NCBI RefSeq assembly: GCF_032854445.1
Contig: NC_088302.1
Span: 22,641,788 to 22,705,787, forward strand
DNA length: 64,000 nt
From: Liolophura sinensis
Lineage: Eukaryota; Mollusca; Polyplacophora; Chitonida; Chitonidae
Reading direction: 5' to 3'
This document shows, piece after piece, positions 26,601-37,954 of this stretch (position 1 is the first letter of the stretch; every line of letters begins with the position of its first letter). Made by a program: the position numbers and the translations under genes. Below the pieces are notes generated by a model. That model did not search any database. It saw nothing but the letters and a program-made list of their open reading frames with translations, and was not told the DNA's origin.

Positions 26601-29600
26601 AAGGAATATTAGAAACATCCTTAACAAATACTGGCATCTAATCAAAGGAAATAAAGACTCAAAATCCTGAAATTCACGTGAAATCCTACGTAAATCCAAA
26701 TTATAGCATATGCTAACATAATCTTTGTCGTGGACTCCTGATGAGGGTAGACGCGAGCATTACATGTCAAACATACCCGAATCACCGTGAACATAGCCAT
26801 GTACAGATTGAACCAATCCCCAATGCTATGAAAACCATTCGCTTACATACAGAGCTGTCTCTTTTAGTCTTGTAGGCCTACTATTTACACAGCTTGCTGT
26901 AATGGACAATGTCGAGTCTGAGTCTACGCTAGTTAAACTTTGGGTGTGGCGTACTGGATCAGTTTTTTCTCTGAAAACTGAAGTCAAAATGGCTTTGTGA
27001 ATTGGTCTTGTACGGTTTGAGTCTGTATGCGAAAAACAACCCTTTAGCTGAATTATTTAGAACAATAAAGGGTTTGGGTGATCAAGTTAGATAAGTTAGA
27101 TTTAACCAGCGATCTCATATCACGTTTTAACCAATCAGTTATCTTTCTTCAACAATGCATTTTTCACTGGATATACTGGAAATAGGTGCATAGTATGGTT
27201 ATTTGTTCAGGTCAAATCGTATTACCTCGGTAAGAACCATTTGTCCAGCCTAGGGAAATGCCGTCATCTCTCCACTCTTCGGGGGTGTGCGGTTGCCGGA
27301 ATTCCCGCGACGAAGGAGAGTTTTTCTGGACAGGCATGTACGTCCTCTCCAGCACATCACTGGGCACCACCACCCTGCCCTTCTTGTTCCGACCACTCGA
27401 TAGGTGGAAGAGCATCCACTTGGCCATGTCAACGGCGTTACTGACTATAGACTGAGCCCCACCTAGTTTAGTTGCCTCTCTTGAAAGGGAAGGTTTGTAT
27501 TTTAAATCGACTCCTCGTCATATTGATAAGGTATACATTTCTTAGTCCGAGATTTCTCTGACGTTAGGTATAGCAAACTTTTATTCAGTAATGTATGGCT
27601 AATGTACGTGAGAGCGCTCTACAGTTGAACAAAAACTGATAAAGTTGCCGTGACTGTTTGTCAGAGCATTTGAGACAAATAAATATCCGTCAAACACATC
27701 TCCACGGCCTTATACGTTTGCAGTCACACATGCGCCTTAGCTTTTTGTCTGTATGTCGATTTAACGCAAGCACAACATCGATCAGTTATTTCCAAGGTGA
27801 TGTGGTCGTGAGATTTATTGGTAGTGCACAAGGAGACACACTCTACTGCCAGCTTCGACAATATTTGACAAGGGCAGGTAACTGCATCATGTTTTTAAAC
27901 GAAGCGCGCTCTGACGTTGGTTTGGGTCATCCTTGGCTGAATAAAATATTGTCAGATCTAACGTCAGAAAAATCTCGGACTAAGCTTCTCTGCGCAAAGG
28001 CAACCCTGTTCCAAGCTGAATAGAATACCGAGCAATTCATGAGTAATAGTCTAATTTAAACGTTAGCCGCCAAAACGTCTTCGCAAAGGTGGCAAAGAAC
28101 AATAGGCTGTCCAGCTTTTAGGTTCGAATTCCTTTAAGCAGGAAAGGTTCTCCATGGATTCAAATAACTAAACTATATCTAAAATAACAAATATTAAAGG
28201 CATATGTTCACGAAGTCCAGATGTGCTAATTAAATCATAAAGCTGGTTTTATATATCTATATAGAGAAATTTTAGTACATACCAAGGAAAAATGTCTATA
28301 TCAGCTTTGATCGCATGGGTCAAATGGCTTTCATATATGATACGTTGATGTATCTATTTATGTTTTACTTCTACTGAAGTTCAACGCCATGCTCAAAAGT
28401 ATTTCACGAGCATGACGGAAATCAATGTGGAGGGAACCTAATGGAAACCACCGACATTGCAGTAGTGTTTGGGCACTTTTTTCTCAATACTATCTGTTGG
28501 TGTAGAGCGCAGTGTGTGGCATAAAAAAAACTAACTCACTGGAAGTACCGCAGACTCAGTTCCCTCTGTCCATTACTGCTGTCCGGGTAATACGCCGTTG
28601 CTAAGTTACGGTTGTCAGGGCGAAGAGAACTGAAGAAAGTAGATTTGGACATTTTAAGTGGGCGAAAGAGTTCCCTGGCAACAAGCTCCTCCCACGAGGC
28701 ATTCGATAGTTTCTCAGTGACGTAGGCGGCCAAACTGTACATGATGTCGCTGGTGATGTAACTCTCCCGAAATTTGCCGGCCCCTCTGATGTAGCGCATC
28801 TTACTGCAAACAGACACAAAATTGATTGTTTGTTTGTTTGTTTTTTTTGTTATTTTGGGGGGGGGGGGGGGTCGTTTGTTTTTTGTCACTTTTCTTTTGT
28901 TGTTTAACTCTATACTCAAGAATGTTTTTTTACTTATACGGTGGCGGCAAGTATATTATCAGGATGCAGGATATCAGGATGTCAAGAGTAAAAAGTAACA
29001 AGTAACCGACCTTTCGCATTTCTATCACAGTTGTAATGACTTAGGAGGAAGGGAGGGGGGGGCATGACTTAGATCTATGAAGTCGTTATTTCCAAAAATA
29101 CATCCAGCATGTCATGCCATGCCGTGCTGGAGGAAAGTTTCATATACAGTAGGGTCCCCGAACGTCTAAATAGTGTATACATGCCCATATGATGTCTCTA
29201 CAGTGTGAATGTATACATGTACACCGATAAACGTTTATCCCTTCTCCATTAATTTTCATTTAAACCGGGGGTAGCATTCAGTTCAGAGTGCGGCGACTGC
29301 GATAAGGTCATTTCGGATGGGTTGCGGTGAAAGTGAGGTGGGGGGGGGGGGGGGCGAGGGTGTACAGGGTATTGAATATCTGACCCCCTCCTGCTGTCTC
29401 TGTGTTTTTTTTCCCTCACTGTGTAAAGTGTCTATATAGTGTTTGTGGGTGAGAAACGAGGTACTGTTAATTCCGAATTGGGTGGTTTGTGGGGGCTTGA
29501 AATTTTAAAGCCAGCTTTATTTAGCGACTGAAAACCTTCTGTGATTAAGAAATCTAGTGTAGTGTAATTCATATATCGTTGGTTTAAGATAGCTATCACT

Positions 29601-32600
29601 GAAATATTAATCGCAGACTTCTGTAACGTGAAAATATCCACGGTTAAAACAACTACATCGAGAGAGGGTCTATATATATATACACGTTCAGCCAAGTTCA
29701 AACATGACGCTATGATGTTATCACGACAACGTTGTGAACTCGGCTAATACGTCATCTAAAGACTGAACGTAAAAAACTCTCTCCAAATGTGCATGGTATC
29801 AAGTAGACTTGGACTTAAAATACATCATTACAATCATTTCCTTCACGTGAAATGTAATGGGCTGGCTCATGCAGTCAGACGAATAGATGTCCATAGATGT
29901 AGCTGAGGATTTTGTTTGATTTGTTTATTCACTTGATTGATGTGCAATGCATACTCCTAGCTTAAAATCCCTTTGTGCAAGAGGGTGTAGACTGTATGCT
30001 AAGTCTATATGATCGATCGAGATCTTGGTGATTTACAAACAGCTTAGGCTTACGATTCCTTCGGTCCCATTATTGGCGGAAGGCAATCGGTCTTCAGCAA
30101 ACGTTAGTCGCGCCAACGGCCACACGCACGGGCGTGTTCCACCGCTTATTGCTACGAAACAACCCGCAGGCAGTTAGAGTGAAAAGATAAACAAATTCCT
30201 GACCAAACCCAGGTTTGAACTTCCACTTTGTGTGCCTGAGATTGAAAGGAAAGCGCTCCTGACCACCAGACCACGACATGTTTCCAAGTTGCTGAAGATG
30301 GCCGTGTTTATGAGGATATATCAATAGGACGGTCTGGGGTTGATCCCCCAAAGCCATTTTTGATTAAGTCAAACTTGAAAAACTCCCCACAATGCTTAGT
30401 TTTTGGCGGATTTTGACGGCCAACCTCTGTCAAGAATTATATGACTGCTTACTCTCAGAATGGGCAAGGTAGGCTCCGATGTTTATTGGCCATGGAACGT
30501 TTGGGGCTGTTACAGCACTAAACTTGAACATTATCGTTTGAAAATCGTCTAGTCTCTCAACTGTGTTGTTGATGAAATGGCTACAAGTCACTGCTTTCAG
30601 AGAAAATAAAAAACATGGTTGATTTTGAGCGACTAGCATGCAGCTCATTACCGTGCATGTGTAGATAGCTTAGTGTGTGGCCAAATAACGATGTTTATAC
30701 TCAATGTTAAATATATTTAATTTTGGGCGGGGTAAGTTTATTCTTTGATGGTACAGGCCATTCTGTGTACTTTTAAACCAGTAAGAGCAAAATGCATGCG
30801 TTCTCTTCTGAGATGCTCACCGTCTTGACTCAGCTTACACTGAAAGATGGGAAATTCTGTGTATACGTTCCTGTTTATTTGGGTTTTCTTTCTTGGCTTA
30901 CACTTACAATTTCAACCGCTTTCTGGAGATAAAATCCTGGAACACCATGTAATTATGACGCACTAGCCCCATCCTCTGGCCCAAAAGGTCCTCCGAGCTG
31001 GCCTGAGACGTTCGCACTTTGTCACGGAAACGAAATTTGCCTGGGATAACTTTGCTTAAAGGCGTTGTTAAGGTAAATCTGAAAAGAGTCAACAAAGAAA
31101 TAAAAGTGTGATACATGATGTTACTAAATGTTATCCCACGTACAATATTTTATTATCGACAACTTATATCGGGTGGGCATAAAAATGTGTCGTACGTTGA
31201 CACTCAATATCTCCGAAACCCTCTTACATCAGCTTCTAAAAATTTACACATTCAATAGCCACTATGTCCTAAATATACAGACCAAATTTCAATTTCATCC
31301 TTTAAGATATCTGTTCATGGAACCACAATCAAAATAGAGTCAAAAACGCATGTTCCGGACATTTCAAAGTGATATTCTACCTTGTTTTGCTTGAAAAGGT
31401 GATTAAATGGTCTTCCATCTTCTCGGTAGACGGCGCGCAAACGTTTCTTCCATAAACTGATTGAGTCCCGAATCTCCTTAAGCGTATTTTTTTCCCAGCA
31501 GTCCTTGATGCGTGCTTTTAGTTCATCCTCAGTGAATTTTTCCGTACGACCGTCATAGGTCCCTGACAGATGATGCAATGTGGGTCACCGGAACGTGCAT
31601 TTTCATTTTGACCCTGTGTACAGACTACTCAAGCTATGACCTTGAAACTTGGTCAGTATATTAACAAAATCATGCCATTTGAATGTCTAAAGTTTGAAAG
31701 GGTTTGAACAAAGGACAGTGGGGCAATGCATCATCAAAGTACGGTCCATTTTTCATGTCCACCCAATATACTAGCATGACACACGATCTGAATACTGATT
31801 TCACTCATTCGCCCAGAACATACATTGCGCCTTTCCAATATCATTGACAACTGTTTCTCTTTGCACATGGTTGACAGCTGGTATACGAATGTCTATTTCG
31901 ACGCATACATTAACAAGTTTTCAGCCATATGACGACGAGGGGTCATTAAGTGTGTCTTCTTGTGGCACGACGAGTCCATGCCGCCAAGTATCATGCCGAA
32001 GTATCATGCCGAAGACACCAGACATGACACCCCGACTAGTCACATTATACTGACACACGGCCAGCCAGTCCTGATTCCCTGCTCTAATATCGCAATACTG
32101 AGCGCCAAGCAAGGCAGCAACATATTCCTTTTTTAAAATCTTTGGTATGAGATTAGTGTCGTAGAACCTCTTCTCACAGTACAAGGTTTTACGGGACTAT
32201 TATTGTACGGTATTTAGGTTACGCGTAGCCCCAAGCCGGTGTCCCAGCTAACTTTGGTTACGTGCTACCGTTCCAACAGAATTCCTGCAGTATACGCCTT
32301 CTTAACATAAGTGTACGTGCACGAGTTGATGTCGTGTACAATTGCTAGCTAGTAAGTGTAGATAATCAATATATGTATCTCAGTTGCGTTTTGACAGCAG
32401 CTGTTCATATATCCAACGTGGCGACGAATTTAAAGTCCCTAGCCCCGGAATTGATGCTGGACCATATTTGCTGACAAGAGAACTATACCCAGTGTAAAAC
32501 TTAGGGTGAAGGCGTGTGATGCAGTAGCCCTGGCCCACTAGGTTTTACAGTAGTAATTTGTGACGTTGGTTAAAATCGTCGCACAACATACAGGATCTAA

Positions 32601-34533
32601 CAAATGCTGCATGGTGGGCGATATAGAAGAAAAACGAACTAGTATGTCCGAACGGGTACATGATTCCGAACAGGACATTTTCCAAATATCCATCGTTCTC
32701 ATTCTACCATGCTTTCACGGTTGTTATTGTGCACAGGTTTAAATGCGATGAAAGCGCCCTTTTACACAGATATACAATCAGAGCTACTTTATGCTCATAA
32801 GAACATTTTGGTAACCTTTTGTAACTTTTTTTGTTTTTCATACGAATCATACTTGTTTGTTATTAGAGCAATCGCTGTCTGCACATGTTCCATAACCATA
32901 ATGTGAGCGCCTGTGTCAAGAGATCATGCATTTCTTGAGTCCCAACACATTCAAATGTACCAGAGAACATTGATTTAGATGCACGAAACTTTAGCTGGGT
33001 ATCACACTGTGAACCCAACCGATTACAGCTTACCCCTGCTGAAATAAGCCACCTGGTGTTAGCAAGATAGAGGTCCCTTTGTTACAACCACAGAGGAGCT
33101 AGTGGTGGGAGGTTATCTGGCGTTCACCCGCTGGTGTATCACCGTCTCCACACAAGCGTCCCAAGCGATTCCTAAGAACCTTCACCATTCCGTTACCATT
33201 CACTGGACGAATACTTGGAAACGTATATATAACACTTTGTATGTATGCAACTGTCCGTTGGGTATTTAATCTATGGTTGACTTAGGTATATACCGAATAT
33301 ACCTAATATAACCAGTATACACTAGCTCAACTGACATTATAGCACGCGCTGCTCATGTTTATTGCAGATTTTTATAGACAAGGCATTGGATGAGATAAAC
33401 AAGTCTTCTTGAACAGAACAAATGTCGATGAGTGCATGATATTCGTTTTTCAAGTTTAAATAATTGCAAGCAAAACCTGATGATAAAGAAAGATAGATGT
33501 CTACGCCTGACGATTATTCGCCAATGAGCATCGTCAGTTAGCCTATATCCGACACTCCAACTTACTTGTATTTTCACCTTTCAGCAAGAAGAAACCATGC
33601 AATAAGAAAAAGATTTTGAGTTTCAGTACATAAACTTATGTATCGTGAGAAAGAATTTAAAACGGCAACGTATTGTGTCAACGCCCGTATCGAATTATTG
33701 CCAGTGTTAGTATTGTTAAGTCCACGTGAGCTATATAGATTTATATATATATATCAGAAGACGTATTGACTGACACTTCCACATGGAACAAACTTTGACT
33801 TGCTTAATTTACGGAGGCTAAACAATTATCACAGGAACTTTGGAACTAGATTTCAGTCCATGAACAATATAGGTAGTCGTAGTGAGCATAACGGTCCAGA
33901 ACTTACAGTGGTTAGCGGGATGATAATGGTTTTTCTACCGTAGCCAACAAAAAATGATTTAAGAAGTAATGCTATCTTCACTGGTGCCTATTTACTTATT
34001 TATGTAATGGTGATGTGTTATCTTGAACAGCCAGCCTTGCCCTAGGCATGGCAGCTGTCGGTGATCGCTGACACAGACCGACATAGATACCCGGACACTC
34101 TGTGTACGTCGTACGGTACACAAAAACACCCCACAGGAGGAAGTCGAAGTGTACATGACATACATGCCTATACATATTGAACAAGTATATGTACAAGTCA
34201 CAAAACTGATGCATGTAAAGGTCTATGGCTATCTTAGTTCATTAAAGGATGATTTCAAATGAAACCAAGACAATTTTATTTTATGTGGTATGATGGCAAG
34301 AATTTTTTTTTGTTTTTGTTTTTTGTGCTGTTTCAATCCCCTCGATGTCGTTCAGAGCAAGATGGCGCTGTTTCTAGGTAACTGCCACTAACAAGCGTAT
34401 ATCGTCGCCATTTTCCTGGCTTGTATGAAGCCATCAGCTGAAGATTCATTCAAACTCAAGAATCGGGTTCCTGCTATGTCCAAAACACTCTTACGCTTTT
34501 TCATGTTTTGCCTTTTGCCTATTTCCATTTTTG

Positions 34534-34590
<57 letters not shown>

Positions 34591-35932
34591 CATTCTTTAA
34601 ATCATGCTCTGCAACAATGTCAGTATCGTGAATTTCATAAACTTTATGCAAAACATAAGAAGAGTATTTTTATTGCATTTTATTGACATTCTAACTCATC
34701 CTTATAACAGACAGTAGACCCTTGTTTTCATCCGTGTATCATTATATATCCTATAGGCCCTGAGTCGTACTAGTAAATACCAGACTACAAAAATAGCCTT
34801 GGGAGGTTACGCCTCAAACACCAACCAACTGTAGATCTATATAATTGAACTTGATTTATATAAGCTTTCCTGGATACAGTAGCAAATATATACTATCACG
34901 TGTAGTTATTTACACCACACCTTGTGTCTGTATTTTGCATATGATGATCCAGATATATGTTTGACTTTTCTAGCCGAGTAGAAGCAGAAAATTGCCATCA
35001 TTGGGTGGACTCGTCCTGTTTTATGTTGGCATATCAAGCCGTGCTAAACTAATTTATTACGTACATCTGCGTAGTAAAAGCCCTGTATATGACTGGGCTA
35101 GATTTATGTTAAAGCAATTTCCATGCCTGTAACAAAGATGTTTGATAAATCCGTAGAAACAAGATTATTTGATCATTTTGCATGGGAAGGTTTTCCAGCA
35201 ACAAGCGGAGGGTCATCGGTTTCCCCCGGCCAATGCCCGGTTTCCTCCAACCATAATGCTGACCGCCGTCGTATAGGTGAAAAATTCTTGAGTACGGCGT
35301 AAAACACCAATCAAATAAAATAAATAAATAAATCGATCATTTTGAACTATCTACATAAAGAACGGTCAATGTATTGAGATGCTCAAAATTAAGTGCCGCA
35401 AAATCGTCTGGTAATTGTTTTATACGATATATGAGTATTACATGAGATATGAATGAACAATTAAGGCTTGGTGTTCTTCAATGATAATAACATGAACATC
35501 ATTAACATAACAGAAAAAATATTTGCAATATATTACAAATTACTTTTTATAAACCGTTGCATGAAAATTTCAAAAGATGTTACACAAAACTCACCGAGGA
35601 TGCTCATGTAAAAGTTTCGCCAGCAAAGTTGAAGTGAAAGTTTGGGTAACTGGTCCGATGCCAAACAGGGTTTTCTCCGTAACGGGTCTTGGATGCTTCA
35701 TGTCGGTGATTCCGTACCCCCGGGATAACAAGACACGCCCTTTGTGGACTACAGACAGGGCCATGCCTGGGATGGCACCCTGTTCTCCACAATCCAACAA
35801 TCCCGTCATCATGGAATCAATCGTACGGCTTTTGTCGATCGACAAAGTCTTCTTCTCTTTGGCGTTGGCATTGTTACCCAACGTACAAAATATTAGGGTG
35901 CAAACGAACCACAGCAACTTTGGCCAAAACAT
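20664..35932 (-). CDS. Gene A: secreted beta-lactamase-like pseudoenzyme with Ser/Thr-rich stalk and hydrophobic tail
   Basis: Five exons on the minus strand: 35932-35595, 31078-30908, 28803-28540, 27479-27226, 22114-20664. They join in frame to 825 residues, with the same phases (2,2,2,1) as gene B. A signal peptide covers residues 1-24 (hydrophobic LLWFVCTLIFCTL). Residues about 40-540 match the serine beta-lactamase/penicillin-binding-like fold of gene B, but all three active-site motifs differ: PVTQ at 94-97 replaces SLSK, TSD at 187-189 replaces YNN, and the HTG box is gone (region 344-360, with about 4 extra residues). Residues about 544-795 are a Ser/Thr-rich, probably O-glycosylated stalk. 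The last 20 or so residues are hydrophobic after NNGCGS, which fits a GPI signal or a tail anchor. Function is unknown. The family includes LACTB and the oyster shell protein gigasin-6. The long frame and clean splice sites argue against a pseudogene. Confidence 0.85.
22290..22510. repeat. Degenerate tandem repeat of about 55-60 bp in gene A intron 4
   Basis: Three to four diverged units share the pattern 'tacatcat..aaat.agaaa..a.tgagatac.acgctg'. The array is old and lies just upstream of the last exon's acceptor on the minus strand. Confidence 0.45.
22511..24235. other. Gene A intron 4, part without recognised content
   Basis: AT-rich intronic sequence. Overlapping short frames at 23024-23397 on both strands fall in a GGGCCCAGTATCGCAAAGCA-containing stretch that looks like a decayed non-autonomous repeat, but I could not find its ends. 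Confidence 0.35.
24262..24292 (+). ncRNA. Hammerhead-ribozyme-like motif, left pseudo-LTR
   Basis: The run CTGATGAG, a short stem II region, GAG, a 3-bp stem CAT/ATG with loop TAC, then GTC, has the order of a hammerhead core (CUGAUGA, GAA, UH). PLE pseudo-LTRs are known to carry hammerheads. The usual GAAA box reads GAGC here and stem II is weak, so it is probably degenerate. Confidence 0.4.
24432..24612 (+). repeat. Three tandem 64-bp units extending the left pseudo-LTR
   Basis: Units start at 24432, 24496 and 24560, each beginning gagtctg.gtctac and containing gttaaactttgggtgtggc and ggatcagttt. The right pseudo-LTR has only one unit. Confidence 0.8.
24739..26670 (+). pseudogene. Penelope-like reverse transcriptase, frameshifted and interrupted
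   Basis: The N-terminal part (24739-24935) gives SLTEDDILFLSKGLNFVPTP-like sequence. The frame then shifts near 24935 and meets a stop at about 25145. RT fingers and motif A follow in other frames (25262-25545, LYFLHKIHK to DITSLYTN). The SINE at 25585-25955 separates motif A from motif B. The rest is open for 221 codons (26005-26670) and includes AAPQGAVSSPEL (motif B), FRDDGF (catalytic motif C; PLEs use RDD) and NFLDISIFK. No GIY-YIG endonuclease was seen. It cannot make a full protein. Confidence 0.85.
25585..25955 (+). mobile_element. tRNA-derived SINE nested in the Penelope-like RT
   Basis: The head resembles a tRNA: A-box-like ggtagagcgtccg and B-box-like ggtcgagtcac. The body includes gtgcaacggctggctgaccg and ggctcgggcggggc. 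The 3' end is a (CACT)n run. It is flanked by a 10-bp target duplication, tctaaactct, at 25575-25584 and 25956-25965. Confidence 0.8.
27541..27984. mobile_element. MITE-like element with inverted terminal repeats, gene A intron 3
   Basis: The ends are inverted copies of about 27 bp, starting cttagtccgagattt at 27541 and ending aaatctcggactaag at 27984, with one mismatch. Weaker similarity continues to about 55 bp and includes ttttattcag on both sides. There is no transposase frame; the 121-codon frame at 27658-28023 crosses the right terminus and is spurious. CTT next to each end may be the target duplication, but palindromic overlap makes this uncertain. Confidence 0.7.
28855..28965 (-). repeat. 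G-run and SINE tail fragment in gene A intron 2
   Basis: A run of about 15 G on the plus strand (28858-28872) is followed by a minus-strand SINE fragment (28895-28965) containing actcaagaatgtttttttac and ttatacggtggcgg, the usual tail sequence. Confidence 0.55.
30105..30360 (-). mobile_element. tRNA-derived SINE, minus strand, gene A intron 2
   Basis: On the minus strand the sequence has an A-box-like tctggtggtcaggagcgc followed 40 bases later by a B-box-like agttcaaacctgg, so it has a tRNA-like head. The B box and the body match neither of the other two SINE types in the window closely. No target duplication was found. Confidence 0.5.
31165..31770 (-). mobile_element. Deleted Tc1/mariner-type DNA transposon in gene A intron 1
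   Basis: Inverted ends of about 30 bp: left tatatcgggtgggcat at 31165, and right, read inward on the minus strand, tatattgggtggacat from 31770. Both continue with a run of A, then tg and gtac. TA-rich bases at each end fit a TA target duplication. Inside, on the minus strand, is a transposase C-terminal piece (31315-31578). The N-terminal and catalytic parts are missing. Confidence 0.75.
31315..31578 (-). pseudogene. Transposase C-terminal fragment (Tc1/mariner, DDE superfamily)
   Basis: The 87-codon frame contains EDELKARIKDCWEKNTLKEI and SLWKKRLRAVYREDG, a pattern I recognise from the end of DDE transposases of the Tc1/IS630 type. It lies between inverted repeats and has no room for the upstream catalytic domain (the right end is 190 bases away), so it is a deletion derivative. 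Confidence 0.6.
32200..34535. other. Gene A intron 1, no recognised content
   Basis: AT-rich intron sequence. The minus-strand frame at 31921-32184 and others up to 34214 show no recognisable domain or splice logic. Confidence 0.4.
34536..34584. repeat. (TA)n microsatellite
   Basis: About 24 uninterrupted TA units in gene A intron 1. Confidence 0.95.
35190..35335 (+). repeat. SINE copy, 5' truncated
   Basis: Contains ccggccaatgcccggtttcc, accataatgctgaccgccgt, cgtataggtgaaaaattctt and gtaaaacaccaatcaaat followed by (AAAT)n. It is one of the better-preserved tails and lies upstream of gene A exon 1's donor. Confidence 0.85.
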
Positions 35933-37600
35933 TGTACGGCGTAGGTGTCTTTACCTTATTTACACTTAACGCATGTGAACTGATATATGGTTTCCCAATA
36001 TAAGGTTTTACTGTTGCCCATAAACAATCCTGGAGCTGAACTCACCCAGAGCGGTTCCAAGAATTCCCTATAACCGGCTAAGTTTTTCTCTGATGATGGG
36101 CGTGTGATAGATCGTTTTACCGCTGAGTACTGAGATGTAAACACTTGTTGGGGACTGCCTCCAAAGCTTTCGCGCTGTTGGAAGTTTAACTTTGAAACAT
36201 TCTCTGTCCGCGAGACATGTCAACAACAAAAACCGACTCTGATGTCAATAACGGCCATCTTGCTAAAACATTTGTCATCGTTGTAGCAAGTGGATAGTAT
36301 AGAACTAAGGCTATGTCCCTTGGATTTAAATGGTGTAGACTTAACTCTAAGGCGCTGTTATGTCTTCAGTAAGGCCGCAGAAGTGATCCATGAGTTGAGA
36401 ACGGCTGTAGGAATGAGAGTAACGTAAAACTGACTCCAGGAGGAAGTCACGATAAATCGGTGTAGCGGAGACACACTGGCGCCTTTATCCCGTCACCGAA
36501 CATCCCCGTCTTTTCGGGGCACCTTAAAACACGAACGGGTGAACATTCACTGTCGTCACCAGCGATATAATTTAATTTGACAAGTATAACGGAGAGGGCA
36601 TTTCATTTATATGAGGTGACTGCCGCTTTATCTGAACTTCCTGGGCATGATGCACATCGTGCACTTACTCTCCTACTGCATGTATCCGCACTTGACCAAG
36701 GTCCCGGCTGGATGCACTGAATGCCTCCTCGCAAGGAAACCAGTTATTTATTTACTTCATTGATGTTTACGTCGTACTCAAGAATATTTTACTCATGCGA
36801 CGCGCGGTCAACAATATTGTGGGAGGAAGCCGCGAAGACTCCTGAGTGGAAGCATGACCACCCATTGGTTGCTATAGAAGATCTTCCAAGGTACTACCAT
36901 TGATGGCCACTGTGCTACACTATAGTCTATTTTTTAGAGAGTCGCCTTTATTCAGCTGTCTCTAAAATCAGCCATACTCGCTACCAAACTTGCCTTTCGT
37001 TGGTGACACGTAACAACACAAACTCTACACATTGATATGCTTTAAGTTCAAATTATTGCAAGGAAAATGAAGTTAGAACACTTTTTTCTAATTCATAATG
37101 TCCATCAGCTCGGTTTCGAGGCAAGAACCCATTACCTCGGGTGACGTCATAATTATTAAAAAAGACAATGACATGCTGGATACAGGGCGGAGTTCAACAC
37201 GTTTGACGGAGAGCAACGCCAGTTACCTAAACTGCTATCGACTTAATTGTAAACCCTGTTACTGACACTGCCATATTTGTTTACACGTTTTAGTATGATA
37301 TAATCTTATAATCTATGATATAATAAATGAATTTTATTTTATCTCTTGTAGTATATGATCTCACGGTAGTATGGCTTTAAAATGAGTTTAAAAAGGGTTC
37401 TAATTTACTTTCCTTTGCAAGAATATGGACTTCCAACATACCCATGTGTAGGGTTACTGTTATTACGTGTCAATGATTAAAGGCAATTTTGGTAGCGAGT
37501 ATGACTGATTTTACAGCTGTATATAGGCGACTCTCTAGAAGAAATATAGCACTTGGCCACGGAGGTCCCTGGCACGGGAAAAAGGGCGATAGGTTACCTT
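35933..37600. other. Upstream region of gene A
   Basis: The gene A promoter and 5' UTR should lie here, reading leftward. I cannot place a TATA box or transcription start with confidence. A minus-strand SINE copy lies at 36742-36900. No coding exon was recognised. Confidence 0.4.
36742..36900 (-). repeat. SINE copy, minus strand
   Basis: Reverse-orientation tail: gatgtttacgtcgtactcaa, gaatattttactcatgcgac, then gtgggaggaagccg. Diverged. Confidence 0.7.
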
Positions 37601-37602
37601 TC

Positions 37603-37712
<110 letters not shown>

Positions 37713-37789
37713 CACTCTATTGTTAAACAAATCATCAAATCATTGTATCGTTCAATAAGTCATACAATTATTTAATACCTCTCTGGGCA

Positions 37790-37930
37790 TACGTGAGAAA
37801 GTCTGCCAGCAACTTGTGGGCGTCATGGGCTCCCCCCTCCCCCGGCTTCTGCCCGGTCATCTAAGTGAAATATTCTTGACCACGGCGTAAAACACCAATC
37901 AAACAGGTAAATAAATAAATAAATAAATTG
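37790..37930 (+). repeat. SINE copy, 5' truncated
   Basis: Contains ccccggcttctgcccggtca, agtgaaatattcttgaccac, and ggcgtaaaacaccaatcaaa with an (AAAT)n end. The 32-bp minisatellite begins immediately after it. Confidence 0.8.
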
Positions 37931-37954
37931 TTTAATCAACTATTCATTTGTCCA

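Larger units (their letters stand above)
24236..26980 (+). mobile_element. Penelope-like retroelement (decayed) with direct pseudo-LTRs, in gene A intron 4
   Basis: Two nearly identical direct repeats flank a reverse-transcriptase region: 24236-24497 and 26712-26980, both starting gctaacataat. Pseudo-LTRs in direct orientation are typical of Penelope-like elements (PLEs). The internal protein region (24739-26670) has the PLE pieces LSKGLNFVPTP, LYFLHKIHK, GRPIISQCG, DITSLYTN and FRDDGF. The left repeat is extended by extra 64-bp units. A SINE sits inside the RT. The element lies antisense to gene A. Confidence 0.85.

Noticed and set aside
27658-28023. 121-codon plus-strand frame
   Set aside because: It runs across the MITE's right terminal repeat into flanking intron and has no domain.
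28536-28919. Minus-strand frame starting at 28919 as an independent gene
   Set aside because: The real part is gene A exon 3 (28803-28540). The N-terminal Lys/Pro-rich piece is intron read-through.
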